Of a stretch of 64,000 nucleotides of DNA, positions 52,601 through 63,056 are shown one piece after another. The position numbers and the translations under genes are program-made. The notes below the pieces were generated by a model that saw nothing but the letters and a program-made list of their open reading frames with translations, made no database searches and was not told the DNA's origin. The stretch comes from Cristatella mucedo (Eukaryota; Bryozoa; Phylactolaemata; Cristatellidae), in NCBI GenBank assembly GCA_009760855.2, contig WPIO01000025.1:2281501-2345500 (forward strand), written 5' to 3'. Position 1 is the first letter of the stretch, and every line of letters starts with the position of its first letter.

Positions 52601-55600
52601 GGAAGCAGTGCTTTTGCTGGACGTGACTTCGGCAGTGAAAGCAGCCATTGCTACGTCCAGGTTCTTTGCATCTAGGAAATGGAAGTAGCAAACGCATACC
52701 CCGACTGCCCAACTCCCAACTAGTGCAATAGTTATGCCAGGGAAAATAATTTAAAGGTATCATAAACGATAAAATTGCAACACATAATAAAATAATAAAG
52801 TTGGATGAAACTGGGGAAAGGGATCTTCACGAGAACTGTAGTAGTCTGGGGCAAAGAAAGTACACTGTAATCGGTCACGACTAATTGCACGTGCAAAACA
52901 ATCGTAGAACATCAAAACTGCCATAAGGCAAGGACATACAAACAACGGGTTAGGGCCAGTGCCAGTTCACCAATACACGCTTACATTTATAGTTGAAATT
53001 CGATGACACTTCAGCCACTTGGCACTAATATATAGCTCTAAGATCAATTACATCGTTTACGGGCTCACCTCATCTCTTGAACTTGATCGAGTCTATACAT
53101 AGCTCTGAATACATTAACAAATATGGGCCACTGTCACTGCCGGAAGACAACAACGTGAACAGAAAGTTGGGTACGGAATTCCACTATAAAAAAGGTTTGT
53201 CTTGCTTACATACTGTGGCAACATTAATCTAAGGACGGATGGCACTAAACCACTGCAATAGCGTTAGCTAGCTTCAAACAAATATAAGGCACAAAATTAA
53301 TATGGTCGTGGAAGTTTAATTGGCAAAATACGACCAACCACGAATGGCACATTAATGATTCTAAAGTAGATAAGCAGAAAATATTCAGCTATGCGTCAAC
53401 GGCTGCTGACTGACATGCCTCTTACCTGCAATGCTGCAGCTCAGTCGGTGGGGGCTGGTAAATCAATCAATATTGCCCTACCTGACATTGGTGCATGCTG
53501 GCCAGGGTACTGACTAATTTTACAAACAGATTTTCATTTCTCATTCTGTGCTTCTGACAAGGATCTAGCCCCAATTGAGTCATGAAAAATAGCGAAAACC
53601 AATTATGGTAAGGTGCAGCTGATCACGTATCTCACCTCACTCTTTCTTACCTTACCCATCCATGCCAAACATTAATGCATTGCTGAGTCTGGGAAGAATG
53701 TGCTTAAAGCCAAGCTGATGTCTACTACGAAAGTATTTCTGCATAAAGAGCAATTATGCGTACAGATTATATGCTTACTGTATCTAGTAGCCACAGTACA
53801 GTACTAGATGTTAATGAATCGGTCAGCAATTTTCTCGGAAGCTGCTATACATAATGTTACATAAAAATACATGATAAGTTTAACTAAAATACGCAGCCTG
53901 CAGCATCTTAACTCTAGTATCTTGTTGTTCTAAGAATGTTAAGAACAGTCAATAGAATTAGCTTCGTCAGCCAAAAAGCATAATTCAATGCTACCAGTCC
54001 AAATCAACAGAGAGAGAGGGATATATATCATAACCAAAGATTATGTTTGACCCTGGTGCTTAACAACTACCAAGTTCAAAAAGAAGCCGAGGCCGACTCA
54101 CTTACTCAGACCACAAAGAATGCCACTACTATCGTTTAAGGAAATGTATTGTTATGCACAGTGCCATTAGACTCGGGTCAAATTCAACTCTTTAAGCCTG
54201 AGGAGTCACAAATAAATTCTATTGCTGTAAGTTGCTGGTTCTTGACATGAATCAGCCATAAAGAAACGTTATGCAGTCACTTCTGCTGCAAACGTCTTAC
54301 AGGGCTCTTCACAACCAACAGCATTAGCATAATAATAACAATAATAATAATGCACTTGATAAAGCTCCTCAGAGAACTAATCTCTTCCTAGGCACTTTAC
54401 ATTTGTGGAAAGCATAGTACATTCTCTGCACGCAACCATTAAACTACTCTTTAGCCACATGACATTACTTCTCGTCATTCTGCACTGGGTCCTAAGCATG
54501 CAGCTTATCGTTACTAATGGCCATACTAATTGCTGAAAAACCAAATCCAAAATGTAACAGTATAAGTCGGTTGATTCAAAAGACTCATTTTATAGGTCAT
54601 CACCGACTTGCATTGGCCAATCTTGCTCACTGAAGGACTGAGAGCGACGACCCAGATCGCGAAGTCTATGTACCATACACCTGGACCACTCATGACATAG
54701 GTCAACAAGAAGCCAGCTCTTTACTCTATCGATCACAACTCTTCTAACCCTCAAAATTGCTAATTGCATAATTTTCTTTTCTTCGAGTGTAAATTTTGCA
54801 TTGGGATCATGTCTTGCTAAATTGCATTCCAAGCTCTTGTAAACAGCCTGGGCATGGCCTAGAGTGTAGAGTAGGCCCTCTTATGCACTCTTATGTGCTT
54901 AACACAGTTTATACTTTCCCTCTAGAAGAGGTGATTGTCATGCACAATCAAGGCTTTCACTTCTATGCAGATGACACTCAGTTGTACCCCAGCTTTGATC
55001 TCTCCCGGCCCTCCATCATTTCTATGCAGATGACACTCAGTTGCACTTTACTTTGATCCCTCCATCACGTTTAATTCACTCAACTTCCTTGCTGCATGTA
55101 TCGATGACAGCCCCACATGGATGGCATCATACTTTCTTTAATTGAATGATGATAAAACCAACTTACTAGTTATGGGCAAACCAAGTCTGATTAAGAAATT
55201 GAAAAGGTAAACGCTCAAAATCTGCTCTGCCAGCATATCTCCTGTTGAACCTGCACGAAATTTGGGTGTGATGTTCCAAAGTGACCTTTCATTAGACGAC
55301 CACACCGTTCCACAGTAAAGTTTGCCTCTTTTAGTTACATAACAATGCTAAAACTCGGGCTTGTTTAGACAGGGATACCACATCTAAATTGATGCCTGCA
55401 TTTGTGACTTACCGTCTTGATTACTGTAACTCACTGATTCTGGTCTACCGAACTGTGCAACCACAAATTTACAGCTGGTAAAAAACTCTGCAGCTAGGGC
55501 TGTCTGTCATGAACATTGCAGTTGCCACATCACACCACGTCTTTCTGACCTACCATGGCTCTCAGTCAAGCAACGCATCGACTTTAAGGTTTTGTAACTC

Positions 55601-58600
55601 ACTTTTTTAAGTCCCGTCATTCTTTGGCTCCAGCCTACATATTAGATCTACTCCACCACTAGGCTAAGCATCATACCACCTGCTTTTCGGAATCTAATCG
55701 CTTACCTATACCTCGCACAAGCCTTAAATCCTTTGGTTGGAGACCACGCCTTTAGTTGATATGCTCCCAAAGCCTGAAATTCACCCTGACTTGCATCACA
55801 ACATCCCCTGACAACATTTAAAAAGAAACTAAAATGCATCTATTTATCACATCATTTAGTGACTCCGTGTGATTCGTCCTTTATGTGCTCATGCGAGCTG
55901 ACACTGTGAATGCTGACACTGTGAATGCTGCCACTAACCATACTTAAATGGTGAGTCAGTGAATTTCACCCCTAACCATTGTATTCGTGTTGTTTACTGA
56001 GCATGCTACCACCAACCATTTAAACGTGCTTCCTTTGCAGCAAATGTAAAGTACCTAGAAAGAGATAGAGTTCTCTGAGGGCACTATATCAAATGCATTT
56101 TTATTATAATCATTATTCGTTTGACAATTTTGCAATGGGAAGCACAAAATCTCAATTCTGATGTTATTGACAAGTACAGCCGATTGCATGTTAAGACCCA
56201 GCCGATCAACAATATCATGGACGTGTCTTAAAACTGAATGCCTAGGTTCTGAAACGAATCGATTTCTGGTAACTGATGTAAGAGAACACAAGCAAAGGCA
56301 TTAAGAAAAATTGTTGTCATCTATCAAGTATTAATTAAGTATGTTTCAAAAGCTGCCTAAGCTTTGTGCTATAGGAAACCCTCAATTGTAATGCTCACTT
56401 AGTTCTCATGGCAACATACAATTATAAAAAGATACTACGGGAAAATCCATTTCTGGGAATTTTAAAAATCCAAGGACAGTGCCACCAAAAGATAAGAATT
56501 TTATGATGAATTCCCACGATATGAACGATATGAAAAACATACTCTATATGAGGCTTCTCAATTAGTCGTCACATTTCTAAAACTCGATGGCCTCTAGAAA
56601 TGTGCATAGACAAAATCAAATGGTTCAAAGCCTGATCTTGAGGTGAAGTACCCAGGACAGCAGTTATGCTGTTTCAAAAAAAGCACACAGCACATCGAGA
56701 TTACCGTACCATTTTCTTGATAGTAATACAAAGTACATCTGAAAATGGCAACTATGTCAGAATCCGAAAGTTGCTTCAGAAGCAACCATTTTATGTACAC
56801 TTTGCATTTTCCATATCAGGTAACCAACCAAAACAACCCCCAAGCGCCATGAGTGACTCGATTTTGTCAACAGACTAAAACTATGTCTAACTTATATCCA
56901 AGTACACTCAAACCCAGATGTCTCATACCTTAAAAATCCCAAGGTTTCGACAAAACTACCGAGACCCATTTTTCGAGACGGATTACTTCGGCATTTCCAC
57001 TAGTTCTTATTTATACGTATAAATTGTATTCCCACACAAAAATTTACTGCAAAATCTGAAACATTTACTGAGATTGCCCAAAACCGAACGAACAGGTGCA
57101 TTCGGCAAGCTTTTTCTTTTATTCAGTAAGCAAACTTGCAGGAAGCAAACAGTACTTCCAACTACTATTTCGTATAGATCCTTGTTTCAGGTAACATATT
57201 TCGGCCTTGGTGTCATAAACTTCAGCAATGCTTTTGAGATTTCTTAATGATTCCTTGGACGTGAGTTTTCAGGCCAGTACTGCTGCTGACAAAATACCGA
57301 TAAAAGTACATGAAGAAAATATGACGTACCTGCACTTAGGATTTGACCATAGAAGAGCTTTGGACTAATTATATATGTTATCATCAGAGGGAAATCGTCC
57401 TTTTTTGGATGAACAATAGCCAAACTCTCTGCCAATATGTGGCGCCGCATAGGTGGTGGCTGTTTCTGCAACAAACTGTTCGGAAAGCCAGTGGGTGAAA
57501 GAATGCTTGCTGTGCCTCCACTGGGATGGGTGATGTGTGCGCGGTTATCAATCCTCAGTTGCTTATTCAAGTGCAGGCCACTTTGATCGTAAACGTCCAC
57601 AATTCGCACTTCTTTGTCAACAGCATCAATATGTACAACCTGAAACGTTTGACAATCCAATCGTGTTTTAAGTCTCAGAAAACAAATGCTGCACGTACGC
57701 GAGACAGTAGCAGTGAGGGCAATTTGCACAAAAAAAACTAATATTAGGGGGTTTCATAAAGTAACACTACAACTAAGCTACTGGCTAATATAACAGCTTC
57801 TTTTGCATAGCGACGGAAGAGCATTATGACCACTGCTTGCAGCAGCAATAAAGGATCGCCCACCTCCAGATTCCAACCACAACCTAGGGACCATGGTTGT
57901 GAAAAGCAACCGCCTTACCTAGTGTGCCATCACGGCTCACCAGCATACAAAATAGAGGTATGGAACATATTTCACCTTCAAGTCAAACAGCAATAGCAAA
58001 CACGAGACGTCCCCTTAAATACTAGAGAGCTTTAGTCCAAACATTTAATGCAGTTAATGAAGATCAGAGAATGGTGTCACGTATTATTTACCAGCTGATA
58101 ACATGGCCCAGCCGGGTTATGCATTTGAAATCGTCTGCCAACAAGCCTACCTTGCATGTCACATATGAAAGTGCAAATGCAAACCTTTTGCATCCATGTC
58201 ATCAAACAAACGACGATAAATTCTTGTATGTAGGGTTATATTGGCACAATAACACAATCGTGACATTTGTATAGCACCCTCATACAACTAAATACCCCAC
58301 TAGGCACTTGATATAGGCCGGAAAAGGAAAGTCATCATTGTCGCTGTAACCATTGACGGTGTGGTCGAGCTATTGATGGTGTGGTCGAGCTATTAGCTAT
58401 GCTATGGAGTCACCCATCCTCCCGTGCAATACACCCACACGGATCCTTTCCAGAGCAAATGAGTGCAGTAGTCCATGCACGGACATAATTAGTAATGGTA
58501 GTGGTGGCAGTAGCAGTACTAAAGCTGTCAGCAAGATTTATCTAACCCTGACTCGAAAGAGAAGTCGTACCCCCTGTTAGCCTCATAGCTGGCCACACAT

Positions 58601-61600
58601 TTATTAGGAAGCAGACATAAAAAAGGTCCAGCAACTGCTTAGTCCACCACTACGTCCTTGGAACTGAACTCTCGATAAGTGATAATGACTTGAATCTCAC
58701 AGCTTACTCTCAAGGCAAATCAACCATGGGAAGACAGAAGAAAAACATGCATGTTCTAGTGCAAGCGATCCCAGGGTTCAACAAGACACGAAATAACGAG
58801 TAGTTGGGGAATACAGATGTTCCAAGAGAGCTGCTGAGAGAATTGAAGACAGTATCACAACAATTGATAAGGTTGGGAGACTGATAGGTTACTGGTCGTC
58901 TCTAAGTTACAATGCACCAAGGAGCAGCAAACCAATAGTTCTGCAAGCAGCCTTTAACTCACCGAGACATAAATCCTTTTCATCTCGTATGCTTTTAGTT
59001 GATTGAAGACGACCCGCTGATTTAGACTCTCCGTGCCATTCAAACGGCACGGCGTGGCCTGAGCAGGTAGTGACAAAAACTGCTCAGGCAGCGGCCTCAG
59101 CAAGCTGAGAGGTAAAACCTCCTCATTTCCAAAATCAACGTAGTAAACACGTACTTCTCCCTTGGACTGGTAAACCTCCAGCACACGACATCTGCACCAC
59201 ATCGGGTCTAGAGTATAAAAACCAATTAACACCTCTCCAACTTCCACGCTGACAATGCTGGGGGGCTGCAGTCCGTACTCAGGGAGTGCCTGGGTCATCT
59301 CGTAGAATGCCGGGCACTCGTGCGTGTTGGCCTGCACATAGAAAAGCCCAGCGGACGTTGGGCTAACGTACGACACCATGGCCATTACTTTTCCGCTTTT
59401 TAGCCCAAACGTTGAACTGCTGAGCACGGCCTTGGGAAAACTGCTGGTGTTCTGTGCTCTGACTTTAAAAGTGATAGGGTCGGCGACAGAGTGGCAAGCA
59501 AGTTGTACACTGTCGGTAATTGGCTGCGATGGTGTTTGGGTTACTCTCGGACCACTGTCGACGGCCACGAGCTTTGCTACAGGTGACGGTTGACGGGTTG
59601 CCAACACAGCAGTGGCCGAGGCATCAACCACAGCAGATAGCTTCGGGATGCTGAGAATCAATCGGTTGGTGACGTTATCTCGTGCTTTCACGTATCCGTC
59701 AAAAGCAAGCATGCCCGAAACGGCGGTGACCATCGCTTTGATGCACTCATTCGGCCACTGCCCACGCTGACGGGCCTTTGGAGTAGTCTCACACGCCAGC
59801 TCGCATGCACAAGACATGCACGGAACATCGGCAAAAGCAGAGGCCAGTGGACAGACGTCGGACGTCGACTGCATCTCAGTATTGCCATAGTCAACATACA
59901 CAAGTTCAAGCTTGTCCGTTGCTTCCAAAACCTTCTGCACACGTGCCCGATACCAAGAGCCGGCAAATCGAGCTTGCACGAAGTCTCCCACGTGATATCT
60001 ACGAAATGCAAGAGTGGACAGCTACACACTAGCCTGTGGGCAGCAACTGAAAACCGAGGAGGCAGCTAGAACACTTACTGATATGCCGGATGGTCAGGCT
60101 GCTGATGTGAAGCCTGACCAAGTGCAGCCGACATCGTCTGCCAAGCCCTCACGATAGAAGAGTGGCGAGTGGATATGACCTGGGCACTGAATTCGTCTGG
60201 CGACACGATGCTCTCCAGCGTGATGCAGATTTTCACCTGCTCGCCAACATCGAGTTCCTCGTGCAGACTCTTTTTTACAATGCATCTACTCCAGAGGAAA
60301 TTTGTTTAGGTATAAACAGACCGGCTCGTGTATGTGCTTGCTGCATACGCACCATCACACACAGACACATACAAACATTAATAGACACATATTCAAGCAC
60401 ACAATTGCAAAGCAAGAGCAGCATGATGCAAAACATTTGCCTTGTTTTAGTTTACCTCTCGGGTGCAAGAGAACCAGCCAACCCGGCCCTCTGCAGACAC
60501 GCACCGACCTCCATGCCTGAAATGACCAGGCAAGCCTAGTCACATGCCTCCACGATGCAGGTAAGGAGATGGCTGGTGACAATATCACATTCAGAAAGGT
60601 TTCATAGAATAATAGGCTTACCAGGAGTAGTATAAAGCTTAACTTGAGCAGGATTGCCACCAGAGGCTTTTGCCACACACAGAACATCAACCGGTTGGAA
60701 CAGCATTAGGCCAGCATCACTGCATATTTTCAAAACTGAAGGCGGACAAACGCCAGTGACAATGGGGTTAATATCAGCCAGAGCACACGGGATGGCCTGC
60801 AATCAGAAACAAGAACAGCATGAGGCCAGCTGCACTGAACACATTATGAGAATGAGGTGCAGCAACTGTAGAAACAACAAGACACTCATCCTTGGATTAT
60901 GCTGAGATAGCACAAGCTGAGCAAAGAGGAACAAGAACGAATGTATTATAAATCATAGAGCAAGTGCGTGAAAACAAAGTGAAGACATACCTGCTGTGGC
61001 AAGTCTGCAAAGGATGTGTCAATGGGACGAATATTATTGAAGCTTAGAGTCTCTTCGTTTCCGTAGTCAATGAAAAGACCGGTGGCTACTGCATCGACAT
61101 GCTTGATGGCAACACGATACCAGTTGTTGTCAGTAGTGTACTTAGCAAAACAAAGCTCCCCAGGTATAGGTCTGTATTCCTTTTGTAATTCGACCGTGTC
61201 ACGTAACATCTGCAGTAGAAACAAAGACAACCGTTGCCGGCAGACAAATGTAACTATTACTATCAAACAACAGCAAGCATGCTTGTCTTGCAGCAAAAAA
61301 AGATAATGTACTTTCCAGGATTGACTGATCAAACCGGTACGTACAAAAGCATCTAGCTGTACATTTGCCACACATGAAAACAAAAAAGGAACACTATTTG
61401 ACTGGGCAGAATAGCAGAAAAACACTATATGTAGCATTATTACAGATAAACTACTTTACTGCGCAGACTGGGGACTACGACAAAGCATACTTTAGAGAAG
61501 CAATGGCTATCTTTAGTTTCGTTGGGATGAGCAGCACAATGCTGGCCCCTAACGGATGCACAAAAGAACAGCAGTACTTCGGTGACAATCCGGCGAATAA

Positions 61601-62970
61601 ATCGGTGCTATGAAGCCAGAGAGTATAAGGTGGAACACAATTATCGCTAGAAGGACTTGGATAAGGATCCACGTGAGGACTGGTAGCTTACACGATACAA
61701 TATCTCGATAGCATACCTATAGCAGAGAAATTCACACTTTATCACAGCCTGCTTGTTGGTCTTCATACATCCTGCCAAGCCAGGAGTCACGATTAGGTGC
61801 AGCTAACAGCAGGTCATGTCATCATTCAAGAATAACTATTTTGTGACACGAGCAACTTACATGCTGCCGCGGCAGATTAAAAAAGTTCATCATGAGTTCT
61901 TCTCTTCTTTTCTACACTACAGAACTTATTATACGATGTCATATGCCCAGTGGTGGTAATAATTATAATAACTGTATTAATAGGCTGTTTGTTCAAGGAA
62001 AATTGTTTTTGCGAGTTTAGCTCTGCTGTTTTTAGATTTCTAGAACAATTTCACGTGTGCTACTAATATTGCTGGGACACGGCAATCGTCTACAACTAAA
62101 TGGTTTGCTCAACCTCAATGTTTTCAACCAAAAGCGTGTTCAACCACTTTCCCGAAAGCAGAGATAAAACGATTTAGAAACTTAAAAAATCCTTCTTACA
62201 AGATCTTTGAGAAATTATTTAACAAGAAAACATGTTAACACATTCAACATATTAAATCGAATTCAACTAGAACACATTTAGATCGTGTTTACCCTTTTTT
62301 TAGCACAAGATTGATACTTTTCCCATGTAGCACCCTGATTAGATTATTAGCTGGTTTTTAGGGAACACTTGGTTCACGGAATTGTCCTATCCACGACATC
62401 ATTTTATCTTTTTCATACAACTGTGTGAAAGGTTTCTCGATTTGTTAGTTACAGTATTATAAACATGGCTTTTTTATAATATTGGTATAATAATATAAAA
62501 CCAAATGTCTGCATAACGAGAATTAAAATTTTCCTATAGTACAAATGAATATGTTCACACCCCGCAAGCAGTCAATGAGTCTGACCATACCTGATTGAGA
62601 CGCTGTTCGAATTCCCCTCGCTTCTGCTTCAACGAGCCATCCTCATCTGATAGTTGAATCCAAAATGAAGATGGACTGGTAAAGTGACATAACTCAGCCT
62701 GCAATAGTTATCATATGTTTATTGATCAACCTTACGCTGACACTAAATTCTCCCATCTCTGCAGTAACAATCATCTTCTAGGTAAGCAAAGGCATACTTT
62801 ATGCTTCTGGCCAGTGTCCAATCGGCTTGCAGGAACCCAGTCTGCCATATACCGTTTGGTAGACTCGGGAAGAATCGGCATGCCATTCTCATCCAGGTCG
62901 ATGGATGCCAACAAGCCCAGTCGTTGGTCAGAAACGCAAATTTCAAAATTCGATGTAAACTCGTTTTCTC
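49466..62970 (-). CDS. Multi-Tudor-domain protein gene, 3' part (at least 13 exons)
   Basis: The gene reads right to left. Exons in order: 62798-62970, 62591-62698, 60991-61209, 60622-60796, 60079-about 60287, 58963-59998, 57330-57639, 52552-52671, 52297-52476, 50669-50751, about 50050-50248, 49720-49908, 49466-49608. Eight junctions close in matching phase. Four Tudor cores are visible: WYRV..FIDYGN (T1), WYRA..YVDYGN (T2), WCRC..YVDFGN (T3), WYRG..FVDFGN (T4). Each is flanked by the staphylococcal-nuclease-like halves of extended Tudor domains (SPSSFWIQL, SPDEFSAQV, SPTSAGLFYVQ, SPKLFYGQI). By family knowledge such proteins (TDRD1, TDRD4/RNF17, TDRD6 kind) scaffold PIWI-piRNA complexes in germ granules by binding symmetric dimethyl-arginine. 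The protein ends in a short coiled coil. The 5' end, with any MYND or RING domain, lies beyond the right edge, so the exact orthologue is undecided. Confidence 0.92.
49720..49908 (-). CDS. Tudor gene exon l
   Basis: 189 bases, phase 1-1, acceptor TTGTTCTAG, donor GTGAGG. It encodes YGSGELELLKKHFEPLVNGQ, LMSASLVEINKSGDLVVALV and SISAALLSLLSPKPVPQ, which resembles the closing strands of an extended Tudor domain. A decayed copy sits at 32878-33335. Confidence 0.85.
50050..50248 (-). CDS. Tudor gene exon k, probable; borders unresolved
   Basis: The open frame encodes VLSSPASKNVVRSALENFIE and FQESIIVSLYDEDGCFYSFV, typical of strands after a Tudor core, then AECRTCLANHLHQSS and a TAA stop at 50048-50050. 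The plausible acceptor GTTAAG gives phase 0. A donor-like CCAG/GTTAAT at 50031-50036 lies past the stop and fits the next exon's phase only in another frame. The frame may contain a one-base error or a small unseen intron, or the TAA may be a real alternative end. Confidence 0.5.
50669..50751 (-). CDS. Tudor gene exon j, probable; phase unresolved
   Basis: 83 bases, acceptor TTTGGCAG, donor GTATGC. The only open frame reads CSVAVPLLSAFGTSEQEWAD then SLFITCH, suitable for the region after a Tudor core. It needs the upstream exon to end in phase 2, but the exon at 52297 ends in phase 1. Either a small exon lies in between, another border is used, or this part is decaying. Confidence 0.55.
50760..52290. 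other. Tudor gene intron region, nothing assigned
   Basis: This is where the exon that would repair the phase gap between exons i and j should lie; none is recognised. A G-run is at 50792-50801. GGGTGCTATACAAATGTATT with (ATT)n at 51787-51822 looks like a SINE tail end. Confidence 0.4.
52297..52476 (-). CDS. Tudor gene exon i (Tudor core 4)
   Basis: 180 bases, phase 1-1, acceptor TTGCTTTAG, donor GTATGT. It encodes EDNCWYRGVVTSLEFSSANI, RFVDFGNEAIVEYSDLRVP and IQALRMCLHKFDS. Joined to the previous exon it gives an unbroken core with cage residues W, Y, F, F and Asn. Confidence 0.93.
52552..52671 (-). CDS. Tudor gene exon h (start of eTudor 4 core)
   Basis: 120 bases, phase 1-1, acceptor TTTCCTAG, donor GTGAGC. 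It encodes AKNLDVAMAAFTAEVTSSKS and, after a linker, DDWMVGELVVAKWK. VGELVVAKW is the first strand of a Tudor core, with W as the first cage aromatic. Confidence 0.92.
54330..54410 (-). mobile_element. L2-like tail-only insertion, inverted
   Basis: CATAATAATAACAATAATAA, then TGCACTTGATAAAGCTCCTC and CTCTTCCTAGGCACTTTACA is the inverted tail hairpin with its ATT end. Confidence 0.85.
54880..56122 (+). mobile_element. L2-like retrotransposon, RT palm to tail, in Tudor intron
   Basis: It starts before the second catalytic block (GFHFYADDTQLYP at about 54950-54990). About 58 bases containing the block are tandemly duplicated (YADDTQL again near 55025). The C-terminal block (GTAAAAAACTCTGCAGCTAGG near 55477) and 3' UTR follow, then the hairpin AAAGTACCTAGAAAGAGATA and an AT-rich end at about 56122. 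Frameshifts are frequent. Orientation is opposite to the host gene. Confidence 0.88.
57330..57639 (-). CDS. Tudor gene exon g (end of eTudor 3, start of eTudor 4)
   Basis: 310 bases, acceptor CGTTTCAG, donor GTACGT, phase 0 in and 1 out. It encodes VVHIDAVDKEVRIVDVYDQS (closing strands of eTudor 3), a Pro/Ser-rich linker with QKQPPPMRRHI, and DFPLMITYIISPKLFYGQIL (opening strands of eTudor 4). The trailing G plus AT of the next exon makes Asp. The following intron is 4.66 kb and holds an L2-like element. Confidence 0.9.
57845..57925 (-). mobile_element. tRNA-like SINE head, apparently a second family
   Basis: On the minus strand: GATGGCACACTAGGTAAGGC then GGTTGCTTTTCACAACCATG, and a B-box-like GGTTGGAATCTGG. 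It differs from the SINE at 39317 (no GGTGCTCGCC) and no L2-type tail follows directly. Confidence 0.4.
58352..58391 (+). repeat. 20-base tandem duplication
   Basis: ATTGACGGTGTGGTCGAGCT is followed directly by ATTGATGGTGTGGTCGAGCT, one mismatch, in the intron between exons f and g. Confidence 0.9.
58963..59998 (-). CDS. Tudor gene exon f (Tudor cores 2 and 3)
   Basis: A 1036-base exon, acceptor TTCGTAG, donor GTGAGT, entering in phase 2 and leaving in phase 0. Residues about 4-60: core 2 (GDFVQARFAGSWYRARVQKV, LVYVDYGNTE). Residues about 125-165: Pro/Thr/Ser-rich linker. Residues about 185-230: SN-like half of the next domain (MVSYVSPTSAGLFYVQANTH). Residues about 247-310: core 3 (VEVGEVLIGFYTLDPMWCRC, VYYVDFGNEEVLPLSLLRPL). 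Core 2 keeps all cage aromatics. Core 3 has Cys in place of the second aromatic (WC instead of WY). It joins the exon at 57639 in phase. Confidence 0.95.
60079..60287 (-). CDS. Tudor gene exon e (SN-like half of eTudor 2); start uncertain
   Basis: The coding frame is KKSLHEELDVGEQVKICITL followed by ESIVSPDEFSAQVIS and a Gln/His-rich linker, ending in phase 2 at donor GTAAGT. The acceptor is unclear: AG sites at the GGAGTAG cluster leave one base before the frame, while the preceding exon ends with one base, so the phases do not add up. Using the alternative donor of the previous exon with the purine-rich acceptor AAAAAAG would close in phase 0. A tiny missed exon is another option. Confidence 0.75.
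60622..60796 (-). CDS. Tudor gene exon d (end of eTudor 1)
   Basis: 175 bases, begins phase 0 (acceptor TTGCAG), ends phase 1 at donor GTAAGC. It encodes AIPCALADINPIVTGVCPPS, then the SN-like strands VDVLCVAKASG and AQVKLYTTP. The junction ADLPQQ/AIPCAL reads straight through as in related Tudor domains. An alternative donor GTTAAG, 19 bases earlier, would end in phase 0. Confidence 0.85.
60991..61209 (-). CDS. Tudor gene exon c (Tudor core 1)
   Basis: 219 bases, phase 0-0, acceptor CTGCAG, donor GTATGT. Core: PGELCFAKYTTDNNWYRVAI, then GLFIDYGNEETLSFNNIRPI and DTSFADLPQQ. Set against the methyl-arginine cage of Drosophila Tudor eTud11 (from family knowledge), the aromatic positions here are Y (of AKY), Y (of WY), F (of FIDY) and Y (of DYGN), with the Asn of GN. 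The cage is complete. Confidence 0.92.
61210..62585. other. Tudor gene intron between exons b and c
   Basis: No recognised element. AT-rich, with short chance frames at 61365-61672. Confidence 0.5.
62591..62698 (-). CDS. Tudor gene exon b (SN-like half of eTudor 1)
   Basis: 108 bases, phase 0-0, acceptor TTGCAG, donor GTATGG. It encodes AELCHFTSPSSFWIQLSDED followed by a Lys/Glu/Gln-rich helix. The pattern H-x-x-SPS-x-FW-x-QL is the hallmark of the strand before a Tudor core in TDRD proteins. Confidence 0.88.
62798..62970 (-). CDS. Tudor gene exon a (first in window)
   Basis: The exon encodes ENEFTSNFEICVSDQRLGLL, continuing through LPESTKRYMADWVPASRLDT to QKHK, and ends in phase 0 at donor GTATGC. 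It looks like the end of a preceding extended Tudor domain plus a linker. The acceptor is either after GATTAG (start 62970) or after TTGAAG (start 62975). It splices cleanly onto the exon at 62698. Confidence 0.8.
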
Positions 62971-63056
62971 CTAATCTTCAAGAGACAACCAAAAAAGTGT
63001 AGACGATCGACTATTACAATGCAAGCAGCACAGTTTCAACACACAAGTAACCAAAA

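Larger units (their letters stand above)
52680..57325. other. Large Tudor gene intron (4.66 kb)
   Basis: It lies between exons g and h and contains two L2-like insertions (54330-54410 inverted tail; 54880-56122). The rest is unassigned AT-rich sequence. Frames at 54590-54832 and 56055-56291 show no motif. Confidence 0.6.
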
